Source of the DNA: Tubiluchus corallicola
Lineage: Eukaryota; Priapulida; Priapulimorpha; Priapulimorphida; Tubiluchidae
NCBI GenBank assembly: GCA_030141605.1
Contig: JAQGDQ010000002.1
Coordinates: 2,526,501 to 2,590,500 of the forward strand
Direction of reading: 5' to 3'
DNA length: 64,000 bases
Below are positions 38,201 through 49,998 of the stretch, one piece after another. A model generated the notes under the pieces. It worked only from the letters and a program-made list of their open reading frames with translations. It ran no database searches and was not told the origin of the DNA. The translations under genes and the position numbers were made by a program. Within the stretch, counting starts at the first letter, position 1. The number at the start of each line of letters is the position of its first letter.

Positions 38201-40989
38201 AAAGTTCTTTAAACACACCACTGCAATCGTTAATGTAAACAATACCCAGTTTACATAGATAGAGATTTTTGCATTGGGTGCCAGGCTTAGATATAGATTA
38301 GTTTAAGACATGAAAAATTTTTTCCTTTCTTTAAATTCTAGTAATCTGCATGTGATTACCCACTAGCAAATCACTGAATTCATCAATTGGTGTTAAATAT
38401 AGTGCAATATACAGATTTACTTGATAATTTGGCACTAAAGGTCTGAAACTATACTGTAGAGTAACAAACTAGCAGACCCACTTTGGAACAGTAGTAACAG
38501 TTATACGTACTGGCATACTGCATACAAATTTGGCAGAGACTGCTTTAGTGCTTAAGGTCAAGAAAAGGCTAGAAGAGAGGAAACTTTTCCAATCCCAAAA
38601 GACAACTAACTCATCAAAGGTTGTTTTATTTCTACTTTAGAGTTTACGAACTGACTCTGCCCATGCCCATGCCCATACCTTCATCGAAGTAACACTGAGG
38701 TTCAATAAAGGATATATGTAGCAGCAAAAAAGAAAGCAAAAATTGTTAAGCCTCTACAGACTATAATTGTTTTGTGATGACGGAAACGGTTCTGTGGTCG
38801 CCAAAACGAAAGTTGTTAACAGAATAAATGAAATTACTAAATCCAATGCTTTTCTATACTACTACTACTACTACTACTACTACAGACAATAAAAAAACAT
38901 GCACTCCCTATTCGAGTTTTAGGCATACAGTCAATTTCTGCAACTTTAAATGAACTAAGTGAGGACAAAAATGCTTGAAGTATTTTTAATACTTTTATTT
39001 TATATAGATTACTTATACACAAAAAAATTCATGCAGGAAGAATTCTAGGACAACCAGACAACAGAATTTTATGCTATGTAAGAGTTCTTAGAGGATCTGG
39101 GGTTAACATACATTTCACTAACAACAGTTGTAGTTAGCATAATTTCAAATTTTATGCCTAGGGTTTAGAAATTGTTGGCCGCAAATGCGGTAATATATCT
39201 CTAGTGGCATTTAACCGACAAGAACAATCTAGTCACACATTTGTAAATCTCGATTCTGTTTTTAATCATCATTTTACCTCTATTCTACATAAATGATTTG
39301 ATTGAGAGACGTGTGAAAGAAACTGCTGACTTTTTTTTTACCGAAGTCACAGATTTAAATAGCTTCGGAAATATACCAAAGGTGCAAAAATGGATTAGAC
39401 ACGGATTCTACCAGAAAACTTGAAGGATGCACATTTTGCAGTTCTACAACAAAACCAAGATATGAAAAATAAAACAAAAAAAACATCAAATGCTATAATG
39501 ACAGTTGTTGCAGTACAATGACAACATTACCAAACCGATATAAAAAATGTCAGTACTTAAATCTGTGCACAACTAGGCTTAGTCCCAACACCATCTTTCT
39601 TTTTAAAGTACAACTGACACAGGCTAGTAGCTACATTGCAATTCTAATTATGCGCATTATACGGTAATGTTTATCGCTTTAGTCACACATGCTGTAAAAT
39701 AAAAAAAATGAAAAAATCGCCAGTAACACAATTTCTAATGAGGAGCTTTAGCAACAGAAAATGGTATGGGTATTAAATGCATATTTCTTTTGCTAATTCA
39801 GAAAGCAAAGATTCCAATTTGTTACGCTTATTATATTTGTAACTTATTAAATAAAATAGTGACAAAACAAAACAAGACATCTAATATCATATACATCATA
39901 TGTGCGCACTAAAACACGAAATGAAACATAAATATGAAGGCAAACCAAACATCAAAGGCTCAGTTTTAAAAACTGCATGTTTTTATTTTACTTGCAAAAC
40001 ATACCCAGTTAAAAGAGAGCAGAATTAGGAACACCTACTTCCTGGGTTACGTACAGTATGTATAGGGCACATCTATAACTAGACGACGATTTTTAACTTT
40101 CCATGTGCCCCAAAAATGCAGACTTGAATTAATCATGCCAGCACATAGGTCCGGTATAATATATCATAAGTAAATATTGTCTAAAAAATTATCCTCACGC
40201 ATCATAACGTGAATTTTCAAGCGTTGTCGTTAGATTTTGCGCTACCCGCTAGACATGCCCTGCAACTAAAACATCGAATTTGCCAAACGTGTTTTTCAAG
40301 CCACGCATTTAGCGCACAAATCGTACAGCAGCTTGATCCCTATCAACAACACAACTGAAGAAAGTGCGTGCACTATTGTGGCATTCTAAATCCCATAATT
40401 ACTTATCTGTTGGAACCTGTTCGTTCAAAGTCCGTACTGAGAACGACTATCGAACAACTGCGCACTTATTAAAATTATCGTTTTTGTTTTCTCTTGTGCC
40501 CGTTATGTATTCACTTAGCTATGAATTACCGGTTGCAAATGTCCCAATATCATGACACCTAGCTATCAGCACGATTATGTAATTACGGTACTTCATGTAC
40601 ACATACGTTCACCAAATTCAAAACAGTTCGACAAGTGAATCAAAACGACAAATTTTATTGTTATTAAAGACCTGAATAGAATTCTCATAAAGGTAAAATT
40701 AAGCAAATGGGATAACCTATCACAAACCTACTGTAATATCTATAAAATAACTGTAAAAGACGCAGATAATTGTGTTAAGTTTCCGTTAAAATTACGAGAC
40801 AAATTTAAAATTTATAAACTTCGTAGAATTAAAAATCACAGAGTCGTATTCCACATAGTTGGGCTATCAAGATCGGGTTGAAATAATATAAATATACGAC
40901 TCATACGACACCAGCCAAAGAAGTAGAAATTAAATGAACTTACAGCAATCTTCCTGCATTCTTTCAGTATATGGCACGTATGAATGCAT
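20875..40989 (-). CDS. CELF1: CELF1/2 (Bruno-like) RNA-binding protein, three RRMs
   Basis: Regulator of splicing, translation and decay that binds GU-rich RNA. Sixteen minus-strand coding exons join in phase: 40989-40944, 38133-37951, 37730-37648, 35256-35205, 33080-32946, 32440-32361, 29967-29818, 28165-28009, 26963-26853, 26676-26533, 25848-25789, 23747-23550, 22947-22885, 22537-22466, 21792-21649 and 21002-20875 (601 aa). RRM1, about residues 34-115, has [10 protein letters not shown] and [17 protein letters not shown] bridges to RRM2 (about 125-205; [17 protein letters not shown]) and [18 protein letters not shown] long Gln/Ser/Gly/Asn linker precedes RRM3 (about 516-595; [19 protein letters not shown]) and the ending [23 protein letters not shown], split as seen in exons. 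RRM1 matches the CELF1/2 rather than CELF3-6 branch. The first exon is the least certain; a second start is the ATG at 38119 (581 aa). Confidence 0.95.
24826..25168. repeat. three-copy intronic repeat
   Basis: Phrases like ACCAATCTCGGTGTAACTT-ATACCAT, followed by AATTTGTCTCATTGAGACC and TTGATGTACTACAAGCT, recur at about 24832, 24974 and 25079 with irregular spacing (about 142 and 105 bases). The middle copy is shortened. It lies in a CELF linker intron and may be a fragment of a dispersed element. Confidence 0.65.
32200..32240. repeat. (TA)n microsatellite
   Basis: TA dinucleotide tract in the CELF intron between the two exons of RRM2 and its C-terminal extension, about 120 bases from the exon at 32361. 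Confidence 0.9.
33655..33725. repeat. (CA)n-rich compound microsatellite
   Basis: CA repeats with GCAC variants, followed by TATG/CATA alternation. The alternating purine-pyrimidine sequence lies in a CELF intron. Confidence 0.85.
33908..33941. repeat. perfect 34-bp palindrome
   Basis: CAGATAATG...CATTATCTG with an alternating TA centre reads identically on both strands. It sits in the CELF intron upstream of RRM2 and could form a hairpin in the nascent RNA. Confidence 0.85.
38858..38883. repeat. (ACT)n microsatellite
   Basis: About eight ACT/CTA units in the first long CELF intron. A poly-Ser frame across it is not coding. Confidence 0.9.
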
Positions 40990-41699
40990 GGCAAACTATG
41001 TCCGACAATCACCAATAAAACAAAACACTGCGAGCGACAAAAGTCAGCAAAAGAAAGTTTATTTAATATTCGAGTCATGAACCTAGTCAAAACGGCTCGT
41101 GTTCCCCCAGAAGCACTTTCATTAATAAATAAAGCTGACTGAAAAAAATTAAGTGCACCATTTAAACAGAAAACATTTATCATACAGCATCAAAGTCAGA
41201 CAATTTTAGTGCGGTATGGTTGAGATGTACAGAAGTATTCCGGTGTTCTTGCACAAATATGTACGATAATTAATTAATTACAAAAACTATTACTGACTAC
41301 TGGGTGTAATGACAAAGTCAAGTCGTAATATCATTCAAAAAAACTAATAAGAGACCGAATTCACATAATATGTAAGAGTTCACGTTTGAGATATTCTAAT
41401 TTTGCAGAAAGGCTAAATGTGAAATGCTTGACCCGATTGGTCAGTTTCTTGGTTTGAAATAAACAAAATATTTTCGTATAGACTGAATAAACGTATATAA
41501 TAAATTAAGTGATCACCAAAATTATTACAGTTACTATGCAAAACTTATTAATAAAAACGTCAGCTGGGGTACACGTAAATTCGACATATAACAGAAATTT
41601 GAGAACTACAGTTCTGACAAACACAACTTGTAAGCAGAAGTAACACGACACAATAGATTGAAATTGCGTACAAGACTGGCTTCACGCTAGCACGGGCAG

Positions 41700-41935
41700 T
41701 GTAGCTGTCGGTATAATTTAGAACAAGCCGTTCAGCAGTTCAGACGTGGCTGCTCGCCCCGAAATAGATTCGCCAGATCTAAGGTTTCAATACAAACACC
41801 CACAGGTGGTTTTAAAAGGAGAAACGCGGCTTCAAGAGAAGGCTGAAACCGGTAGTCCCATTCATGACGTCAATTTCATTGCGCTGTTGGCACTGTGTTT
41901 GTTATTAGAGGACTTAATGATGTACAAGGACTAGT
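41700..41935 (-). promoter_or_regulatory. candidate CELF promoter/regulatory patch with a CRE
   Basis: A locally GC- and CpG-richer patch lies about 0.7 kb upstream of the first coding CELF exon. It contains a perfect cAMP-response element TGACGTCA at 41865-41872 and an isolated plus-strand open frame of 62 codons that resembles no protein I know. It could serve an internal promoter. This is inference from composition only. Confidence 0.3.
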
Positions 41936-42196
41936 AACTCTATATGCCACCCGAAAAACTTGAAATCCAGACCTTATATTTTGTTTGTTAACTGTCACTA
42001 TATAGTAAGTCTGTTCAATTATAAGTATAGAAATGGCATTCACAGGTGGACACATAAACAGAATAGCTGCAAAGACACGAATTCCTAAATTATAACCTTA
42101 ATGTCAAAATTTATATTAATGATGGTACAAACCCGCAATTAATTAAATTTTAATACCAAACTGAAAGACAGGAAATATGAAAAGTTGTAATTCTGC

Positions 42197-42262
42197 TTGG
42201 ATTTGAACCACGGACCTTCAGCTTACAAGACTGACACCATAACCACCACTATAGTAGTCCAA
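42197..42262 (-). mobile_element. tRNA-derived SINE or tRNA pseudogene
   Basis: On the minus strand an A-box-like TAGTGGTGGTTATGGTG (42236-42252) precedes a good B box GGTTCAAATCC (42200-42210). An anticodon-like stem TCAGT/GCTGA lies between them. The acceptor and T stems do not close, so it is a SINE head or dead tRNA. Confidence 0.5.
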
Positions 42263-44516
42263 AGTTAATCCCTTATAGCCAATCAACAAGTTTAGCATTT
42301 TCGAATCAAAATAAAAATCACCAAATTAGGTAGACACACTATAATGTGAGCGATTTAACATTAGAAATGCTGAAATGGTTGAACTGCCATAATCACTGAG
42401 CAAATATAACTGTGAACCAGCTGATGCTCAAGGTTGTAACTTGTAAGTCAATCACAATAATGTGAAAGAACTCTTCTGCTCATCTTCCCTTTTCTGACGA
42501 TTCTTGTTCCCTTTCTATTATTGTGCCCTAGCGACAGTTACTGTTTTAGGTATCCACTCATGGCCAATCTATTCGTTATGTCTCTAAGAAGTCATACTAA
42601 GCCACAGTGATATACTCAGATTTTCTTAATTTTTTATGACTTGCGATTCTCTGTTTTCTATGTGGTAAATTACTTATCTGGCATTAAAGCGTCAGTACAG
42701 CCCAGGTTGCCAATTGGTGATTATATTCCTATGCCATTTTTTGGTGCATGGCAAACATAGCATAGGTAAAAATGGCACAGGGGAAAAGGCATAAATGAAA
42801 AAATGACACGCTTGCAAAATATGAGCTTAGGGGTAGGATTACTACTGTGTGATATTATTCTTTTAGTTATTTTTACCTCTGCCAAGGAAATTATGCTACA
42901 ATGCTGTTTTGTTTGTTTCTTGTCTGTTATAGCAGTAAGCCTATTATGTAAAAACAATTTAACAAATTACCACGAAACTTTGTGGAGAAGATGGATAGGG
43001 GCAAGAAAGGTGCATTTTGAATTTCTGATGCAGATTCATGGACAGGGGGAGAAAGTGAAGACTGCCAAAATGGGCATTTTTTCGTCCGTTCTTTTTTCAC
43101 AAAACTTGATCAAACACCACGTACAAAAACATTCGTGAAAGCACTTTGTGGAGATCTCAGAGAGAGTGTTATAGCTCTTTGGAAAGAGAAGGACTTGGTT
43201 AGGCTACAATATCTAGTACTCCTTTTTTATTACCTCCACCAGGACAAACAACTATGAGTTAGTTCCCAGTTCCATTTCAAGAAATTCCCACTTGGAAAAC
43301 TAGGTAATGCTATCTATAACCTTTGCTCATACATGTGTATAGCCTAATTAGCTATCCTAATACGTAAATAAGTTCGTTTGTCAGTCTATTACCAAGGCCA
43401 AATGGTTAAAGAAATGTAGACAAACACTACAATGATTGTTCATACATTTACTGATTATAATTCTATTCAATTAACAAAATATTTTGTGAATATTTTGTTG
43501 TCTATATAATAGCAATACATGCATATTTTCGTATGTTTGCTTTTATGTATCTTTATTTTATGTTTTTCTCAATGATTGGAATCAGACAAATAAATTTAGG
43601 ATCGTTCTGCTTCCTACTGAGTGCATAGTAGTTTTGTTATTTATTAAAGAAATTATTCGCATCAAAATAACTTATGTACCATTTTAACTGTACCAGTTTT
43701 TTCTGTACAATTTTTACCTGCATTCCATTTTTTTACCCGAAACACAGAATATGGCGTGGCCTTTTCAGCTCTTCATAGCTTGTTAAATTAACTGCATAAA
43801 TTTGTCATCTAGGTATTAACTAAGCTCTAACTAGAACAAACATTAGCGCTCATTTCTGCAAGACTGGATATGTACAGTGATAAGATGAATTTAGCAAATC
43901 CTAATTCTACAAATACCCAAACGCACTCTAACTATGCACAGTTTTTGATATTTACACAGTGTAGCACAGCAGGCACTTCAGCAATCCACTTTCTGCACTT
44001 TAAAATGCACAGATTGTAAGTCATTGTACAGATTTTTCATTGTTTCAAAATTTTATGAAGTAGATAAGTTTGCATTTTTATATTCCAGTACAAATGCTCA
44101 GTCGGGATATTTCTGATTATTCTCCTCTTTTCACAAGGCCACCGTGCACAGACTTTTCATAATTATTTTTACTTAGCATATTAATGGAAACTTCACTTCA
44201 AAGCGACTACTTGAAGCAAATGGCAAAGGAAACAGACATTCAGCTGAAATGTTTTTAGTAGTCTGAACCTTGACTTTAAAATGCACAGCTGCTAGCCATG
44301 CGCACCTAGCTCAAAAATCCATTTTTGTATCTGTGATGTCCGCTTTAGAATTTCACAAACCTTTTCTGTATAACTCTGCTGATAGCCACCTGTTAGCTTT
44401 CCTTTATGCATAATTAGTAAGTAATATCATCTTGATTAGTAGTGGCTCCTAACTCTTTCTTAAATGGAAACTATCATGGCTGAGATCTTGAGGAGACTAT
44501 TATTGCATGAAGCAGG

Positions 44517-44560
44517 TTTGCTTAGTGGTCACTGTTTCGGGTTCGAATCCTATGGATGCC
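44517..44560 (+). mobile_element. tRNA-like fragment with perfect B box
   Basis: TTGCTTAGTGGTC followed closely by GGTTCGAATCC at 44540-44550. The two boxes are too near each other for an intact tRNA, so the anticodon arm is missing. It is probably a decayed SINE. Confidence 0.35.
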
Positions 44561-44739
44561 AACATCAGGCACACACCTTATGTGTTGAGCATTATTTAAT
44601 AATTGCGTATATATAGTTGCTACAATAATAGCTTATTAATTAATTAGTTTTTCTATATTATGCATTCATGTTTCTGACTGACTGCTTGCTGACTAGTGCA
44701 AGAAGTTAGACCACGTCTGACCATGTGCCAGATTGATCG

Positions 44740-44919
44740 CTCACATGGCCAGAGCAGCTTCACAACCACAAGGTTCTAGGTTCGGGTACTGGTTGACTTA
44801 CAATCACTCAAAGCCTTCCTCCTTATTTTGACTGATGAATAAGTAACCAATGGCAGATAATTGGTGTTGTCTTTACGAAAAGAAACAGCTACACACACAC
44901 ACACACGCACACACATATA
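44740..44919 (+). mobile_element. tRNA-derived SINE with (AC)n tail
   Basis: An A-box-like TGGCCAGAGCAGCTT (44746-44760) and B-box GGTTCGGGTAC (44779-44789) have normal pol III spacing. About 100 bases later the sequence ends in an (AC)n tract at 44890-44919. A tRNA head, unrelated body and simple repeat tail is SINE architecture. Confidence 0.5.
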
Positions 44920-46719
44920 TATTTCAGACAAATTAATGTAGCATACTTAACTTGGTAATGTTAGGGCTATGCTTAGTTGGAGACACAGAAAGCCAGTAGA
45001 TCCATAGGGTTTTACATTCATTTTGTCTCAATGTAGCTTAAAAAAGTCCAAGAAGCAGCATACCAGGGCCACACACAGTTTTGGAGCATACAGAGTCTCA
45101 ACATTGGGGCGGGGGGTATGTGAACCTCAACAAAATTTAAATAAAGTAACTACGTTATACAACAGGATACAATTTAAATGGCATCCCATTGCAAAAAGCA
45201 ATACAAAATGCACAAAATGTCGATACAATTCATCTATACAGTGCAAAACAGCAATACACCACGTATGCGAAGTTCAAGGAGAAAGTTCAATAATTGGAAT
45301 CGTCAGACTGACAATAAAAATAGTTCTGTATTGGTTTACCCTGCCTAATCGTCAAGGTAAACTTTTTAACATGCATTCAGCTGGGAATTTTATAATTTCA
45401 TAAATTTTTGCAATACCATTGCTTTTCTGAGGGCCCAGCCAAGTTTGTACATGGTTGCAAATTTATAAAGCAAAGTCTGCACCAGGAATGGCAGAAAAAG
45501 CATTTTGGCTGCAATTTAAAATCATGTTCAGTGTATTGGACTCAGCAGTTTTAGTGGGTTTACTTCAAATATTTAATATATCATCTTTATTCTAGTTCAA
45601 ATTTGCTCTTGGCTAAAACTGCTGTTAAATAAAGCACAAGTAATAATCAAAATCAATCTTTGTACAGCAATGTGAGCACATTGAAACACACCCGTTAAAC
45701 TATTCTAAAATTAATGTCTTAAATCTCACAAATGTATTACAATAAAAGGGACATAAATTAAAAATTCAGGTACATTATATTAAATTAATACTTAATCACG
45801 ATAAGGCAAAAATACATAAAACATTCATATTCATTCTAACTCTCCATCATCTACCTGAAAGATGGTATCAATGAAGAAAAAAACTGTTGCACATGATTCA
45901 GGCCTAGTCTGGCCAAAGTGGCTATTTGAACCCAGATGTGCAACATAAGGCACATTTTCCTCAACTGAATTGAAGCCAATTTTTATGTTCTGCGCCACCG
46001 AACCGAAGCTTAACCAAATCGTGCTACCGAACCAAATTCTGAATAAAATATCAAGTCAAACTGGAAGACTAAAAACCAAATGCAAACTGATTTGTATTTT
46101 CTTGTAAATCCAACTGAAAAGCATTATAGACTATGTAATGTTTTATCAATTTAAGTTAGTGGTGACTGGTGGCGTGTGTAAAATTGTTCTGTGTTTTTTA
46201 TTTAATGGTTATGTAGTAAACTATTAAGTATTTTAATAGTATCCCAAATCTTTCAAAAGCTGTTCAAACTATTTCGTACAATCAATAAAAACAGTAATTA
46301 AGCAAAACTGCAATGGTATGATTGTTTACTAGCTCCACTTCAATTTACTGATGTATTGCGTCGTGTGTAATACAGCACTGCCAAGATATTGCACATTACA
46401 CAGCTTGTGTACTGATGGTGCATCACATTCTACGAGTTATCATACAGAAACAGACAACAAATAAACAGCCGGCTGTTATGCAGTGTTAGCCGTTTACTAT
46501 CAGCTTTTTTTGGATAACTTCTAGTAAACATTATAGGGAAATATTCAGGTTGTTTAATATAATTTTCACTAAATCTGATAATAATTAAAAAAAGAATTCG
46601 GCACGCCGAACCTTGTAGTGATTGCAACCAAGGTTTACCGGATTGTTTACTTGCGTGCTTACTTGCTGCCCCCACCAGGTGGAGGCAGGCCAGCACAGGT
46701 AGCATCACAAACCATCACA

Positions 46720-47061
46720 CACCACTACTTCCTGTCCTCGCAGTATGATGGCAGCTCTGTGAGATCATCGGAAACTTGGTGGTAGAGGTCGAGCCCAAGA
46801 GGAGACACAATATCGCGCTTGATTTGATGCTAGAAATGCTTCTGCTGACCTCCTCTGCGGCACTTCCACATGCCGCGGCATGCCGCCGCCTCGAACATGG
46901 AGGTGAACGGTAGGCGGTAGCGGGACATTCGTCTGACGTGCTCCAGATATTCCAGACGGCGACGTTTGATGTGGTCTGCCAATGTGCCGGTGAGACCCGT
47001 ACGCCTGTAGACCTCGATGTTCGTGATACCTGAGTACCCATGCATTGTTTGGTAACCTCAA
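46720..47061 (-). mobile_element. LINE fragment, 3' end of a reverse transcriptase frame
   Basis: A minus-strand frame contains RTGLTGTLADHIKRRRLEYL followed by EHVRRMSRYRLP. This resembles the conserved segment near the C-terminus of non-LTR retrotransposon proteins, usually written R-R-L-x-W-L-G-H-V-x-R-M. The frame shifts and stops soon after, so it is a dead 5'-truncated copy. The patch is GC-richer than its surroundings. The clade cannot be assigned. Confidence 0.6.
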
Positions 47062-47196
47062 ATTTAAAAAATTGGAAAGAACTCAACTGAGATGTATTAA
47101 TCTGGCCTCTGATATTCAACGAGACTCTGTATCTTCTCGTGAGCAATGCCGTGATACTGTAGATCTTCTTATCTGTTATAAACTCATCACTCATCA

Positions 47197-47326
47197 GTGG
47201 TGATTCGATTTTACGTAATGACAAGTTTCTTCTATGCCAATTTTTTTCGGCGCATTTGTAGTGGTGATTCGATTTTACGTAATGACAAGTTTCTTCTATC
47301 CCAATTTTTTTTTGGCGCATTTGGTA
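47197..47326. repeat. 64-bp tandem duplication
   Basis: GTGGTGATTCGATTTTACGT starts copies at 47197 and 47261. The copies run through AATGACAAGTTTCTTCTAT to a GGCGCATTTG end and differ at a few positions. They sit next to the LINE fragment and may belong to its 3' region. Confidence 0.85.
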
Positions 47327-47514
47327 GGTGGTTCTCCTCACACCCTACTACCTTCCTATATCAGTCCCACTGCCAACGCTCTACCTCCTTCCCACTCCAA
47401 ACCTCCCCTCACTCTCCCACTCCATCACCAAGAATGCCATCATCAAGGTGCCAAGCTGCCCAACCCAACCTGCCACACCACAAACTCGTCAAAACTAATT
47501 GATCGACATACTGA

Positions 47515-47546
47515 CGAGCCTAGCTAGCTAACTAACTAACTAATAA
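47515..47546. repeat. (CTAG/CTAA)n short tandem repeat
   Basis: Short tetranucleotide run of CTAG then CTAA, about 450 bases from the LINE fragment. It could be a simple-repeat tail of a separate non-LTR insertion. The link is uncertain. Confidence 0.5.
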
Positions 47547-48567
47547 AATATTCATACAGTCACCTTTTTTGTATGGTATGAAGCCTCAAATTATCGTGTG
47601 TTCCAATATTAATTATTTTATTGTATAAACTGCAACCAATTATTATTATTGTTGGTTGCGCTGCATTTTGAAAGAGAAACAAAAGTTACAAAGTTACAAC
47701 AACGTCGGTACAGTACACCACTTACTAGCACACACAGATGCTGCAAAATGGTGCACGTTGAGAAAATTCGCCCAAAACTCTTTTTAACTTTTCAGTAAGT
47801 TTACAATTGGTTCTTTTTTGTGAAGCGTTGTGAACAGATTTACTAGGCTGTGGCACACAGTAATAGATAAAAAATATCGCTCTCTGCTAACTCCCAAATG
47901 AAAATATTCATCAAATCAGTCAATCTTAATCTGTCTCACGATGCTAACAGTAACTTTTTTAAAATTATTTTTTATAAATAGAAGGTATGTTTCAACTTTT
48001 CTTTACATCAGTGCGCAGATAAAGGATGCATCTGTCTACTGTAGCTCTGCTTTCAGCGATATTTCTGATTTAGGCAATGTGAGAGTGTCTTCAAAAAGAA
48101 CCACCTAAACTGCCAATCTACCCTTTTTCTTCTCGATTTGCGGTCCTTCTGAATTCACTGAATAGTGAAACCACTTTGTAATAATATAATATGTGTGATG
48201 CAACACCATAGTATTTTTTGTGCTGCTTATTTCATAGCTAACAAATGTCTTTGCATCTATGGATGCTATCACTACCATTCATCACTTTGCATACAGAAAA
48301 AAATCCACACCTTTATACAAAATGTAACTGCTTAACTGTGCCTTCTAGGTTATGCATGCTTTCATTTAACACTATATAATTATAATAACTACTAAACACT
48401 TCTACATTCTAGCAATGGTCTCTTTTCATTTACACTTATTAACTTTTACTGTTTACCTACCATTTCAACACACATACATGTGCCAACAAGTAAATTGTTA
48501 CGATTTACAAGTAACAATCATGAAAACGATACCGGTAGTTTCCTGATGGTGAATTAAGATAACTTAC

Positions 48568-48850
48568 CCGTGTTGAAAAGATGATGAACTGACAATACGA
48601 AACAAACACGACAACTCAACACACAGACTTGGTGTCGAACGTAAATTTTACATCAAGTCTAACAACCTCTTAACAATTAAAACGCAAACATTTGCACCTA
48701 ACGAACACAGAAAAACACGAACCACCGACAAAAATTAATTTTGATCACCACTATGCACTACGCATTAAACCGTATTAAACGACTGCAGCGACACTTTGGT
48801 CAGCGTAGGCGTGACTATCTCAAAGCAACTAACCGAACGACGTTCGCTAA
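48568..48850 (-). promoter_or_regulatory. probable noncoding first exon and promoter of CELF
   Basis: A strong minus-strand donor (CACGG then GTAAGTTATC) lies at 48568/48567, with no useful open frame upstream on that strand. The nearest downstream minus-strand gene is CELF, whose first coding exon begins with untranslated sequence. GDAP1 starts on the other strand at 49033. I infer a 5' UTR exon and a divergent promoter between about 48800 and 49000. It could also belong to an unseen noncoding RNA. Confidence 0.4.
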
Positions 48851-49032
48851 TCTAGCTTAAAATTATTGTTTTATTTTTTATTACCATTTTTCTGTGTTAC
48901 TAGAGATCGTAGAAATAAAAACTAAAAGCGCGATTGAAGTTTTCCTACCATTGCCTGTTTTATTAACAAAATAGCGATGGTTTTTACATTATTGCGTCTG
49001 TTGTGTCATTACTCGCTTCAGTCACGTGTAAA

Positions 49033-49998
49033 ATGGCAGCTTACGGAAAGTCAGCTTTAACGAGAGGAAAACCCGTAAATTCACTTTGTTTGTTTTACCA
49101 TCCAGTATCTTACTACTCTCAAATAGCAAGGTTTGCTTTGGAAGAGAAACATCTGTTCTATAAATCCATTTTGGTCAATACGGGCGAAGGGGTTTTGCAA
49201 CCTTGGTTCCTTGCCTTGAATCCAAAAGGTGAAGTGCCAGTTTTGCGAGATGGTGTTAAAGTTATCCCAGATTCAAAGGCAATTATAGATTACCTGGAGG
49301 ACAACTTTAGCAACGGTGATACGCCAAGATTGTATCCTGAAAAGGGTAGTGATACTGAAAAGTTAGTATTTCACTTTCGTGACATAATTTCCTCATTTCC
49401 AATTGAAATAATGACATTTGGAATTATTATCTCCTTTCCGGACTTGGCGCATGGAACCTGCAAACTTCCAGCATTTTATAGACGGTCAGCAAAAGGTAGA
49501 CTTGATTCAAAGAAAAATAAGTTGGTGTCCCTTCGGGAACAACACCCTGAACTAAAAACTGCCTTTGAAGCGAAGCTGGATAAGATTACGAAGTCCATTG
49601 AACAATTTACCAATAGGGATACGGTACTTCAATCACTTGATAACCTGGGTATTATCTTAGATGAAGTAGAAAAGCAGCTTTCATCTAATGTAGGTCAGAA
49701 GGCTAATTGGTGGTTATGCTGTGAAAAACTTACTATAGCAGACATATATCTTGCTGTTCTTTTGGAGCGTCTCGATGTACTTGGACTATCTGATCAATTA
49801 TGGGAATCGAGAAATCGTCCACATGTAGTGGCTTATCGCAGTAAAATGCTTAAGCGACCTTCATTTCTGAAGATTAAGCCTTCCTATGATATGTGGAATT
49901 TAGTATTTGGGAACTGGTGTAAAAAAACTGCTCCTGTATTGGGTGTGTTGTTAGCAATTGGTGTAGCGATTGTTATCTATAAAAAATGGAAGCACTAA
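49033..49998 (+). CDS. GDAP1: GDAP1-like mitochondrial outer membrane GST-fold protein, intronless
   Basis: 321 residues, against about 358 in vertebrate GDAP1. The GST N-terminal thioredoxin-like domain is at about 16-95: LCLFYHPVSYYSQIARFALE, then NPKGEVPVL (cis-Pro region), then DSKAIIDYLEDNF. The family-specific helical insert and GST C-domain (about 140-285) contain KLTIADIYLAVLLERLDVLG. A hydrophobic segment APVLGVLLAIGVAIVIY (300-316) with the basic tail KKWKH fits the tail anchor that puts GDAP1 in the outer mitochondrial membrane. GDAP1 affects mitochondrial fission, contacts and redox state; classic GST activity is weak or absent. The whole frame is one exon, whereas vertebrate GDAP1 is split into several. 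Other family members such as GDAP1L1 cannot be excluded. The ATG at 49033 is the first in frame. Confidence 0.92.
   Translation: MAAYGKSALTRGKPVNSLCLFYHPVSYYSQIARFALEEKHLFYKSILVNTGEGVLQPWFLALNPKGEVPVLRDGVKVIPDSKAIIDYLEDNFSNGDTPRLYPEKGSDTEKLVFHFRDIISSFPIEIMTFGIIISFPDLAHGTCKLPAFYRRSAKGRLDSKKNKLVSLREQHPELKTAFEAKLDKITKSIEQFTNRDTVLQSLDNLGIILDEVEKQLSSNVGQKANWWLCCEKLTIADIYLAVLLERLDVLGLSDQLWESRNRPHVVAYRSKMLKRPSFLKIKPSYDMWNLVFGNWCKKTAPVLGVLLAIGVAIVIYKKWKH

Noticed and set aside
42197-42262. Functional tRNA gene
   Set aside because: A and B boxes are present but acceptor and T stems do not pair, so only a tRNA-derived relic is claimed.
42803-43138. Plus-strand 111-codon frame with hydrophobic segment
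   Set aside because: No homology recognised, no upstream signals, and composition typical of random AT-rich sequence; overlaps another frame on the opposite strand.
45023-45403. Plus-strand 126-codon frame
   Set aside because: Basic, low-structure translation without recognisable motif; starts next to SINE-like sequence and is likely chance.
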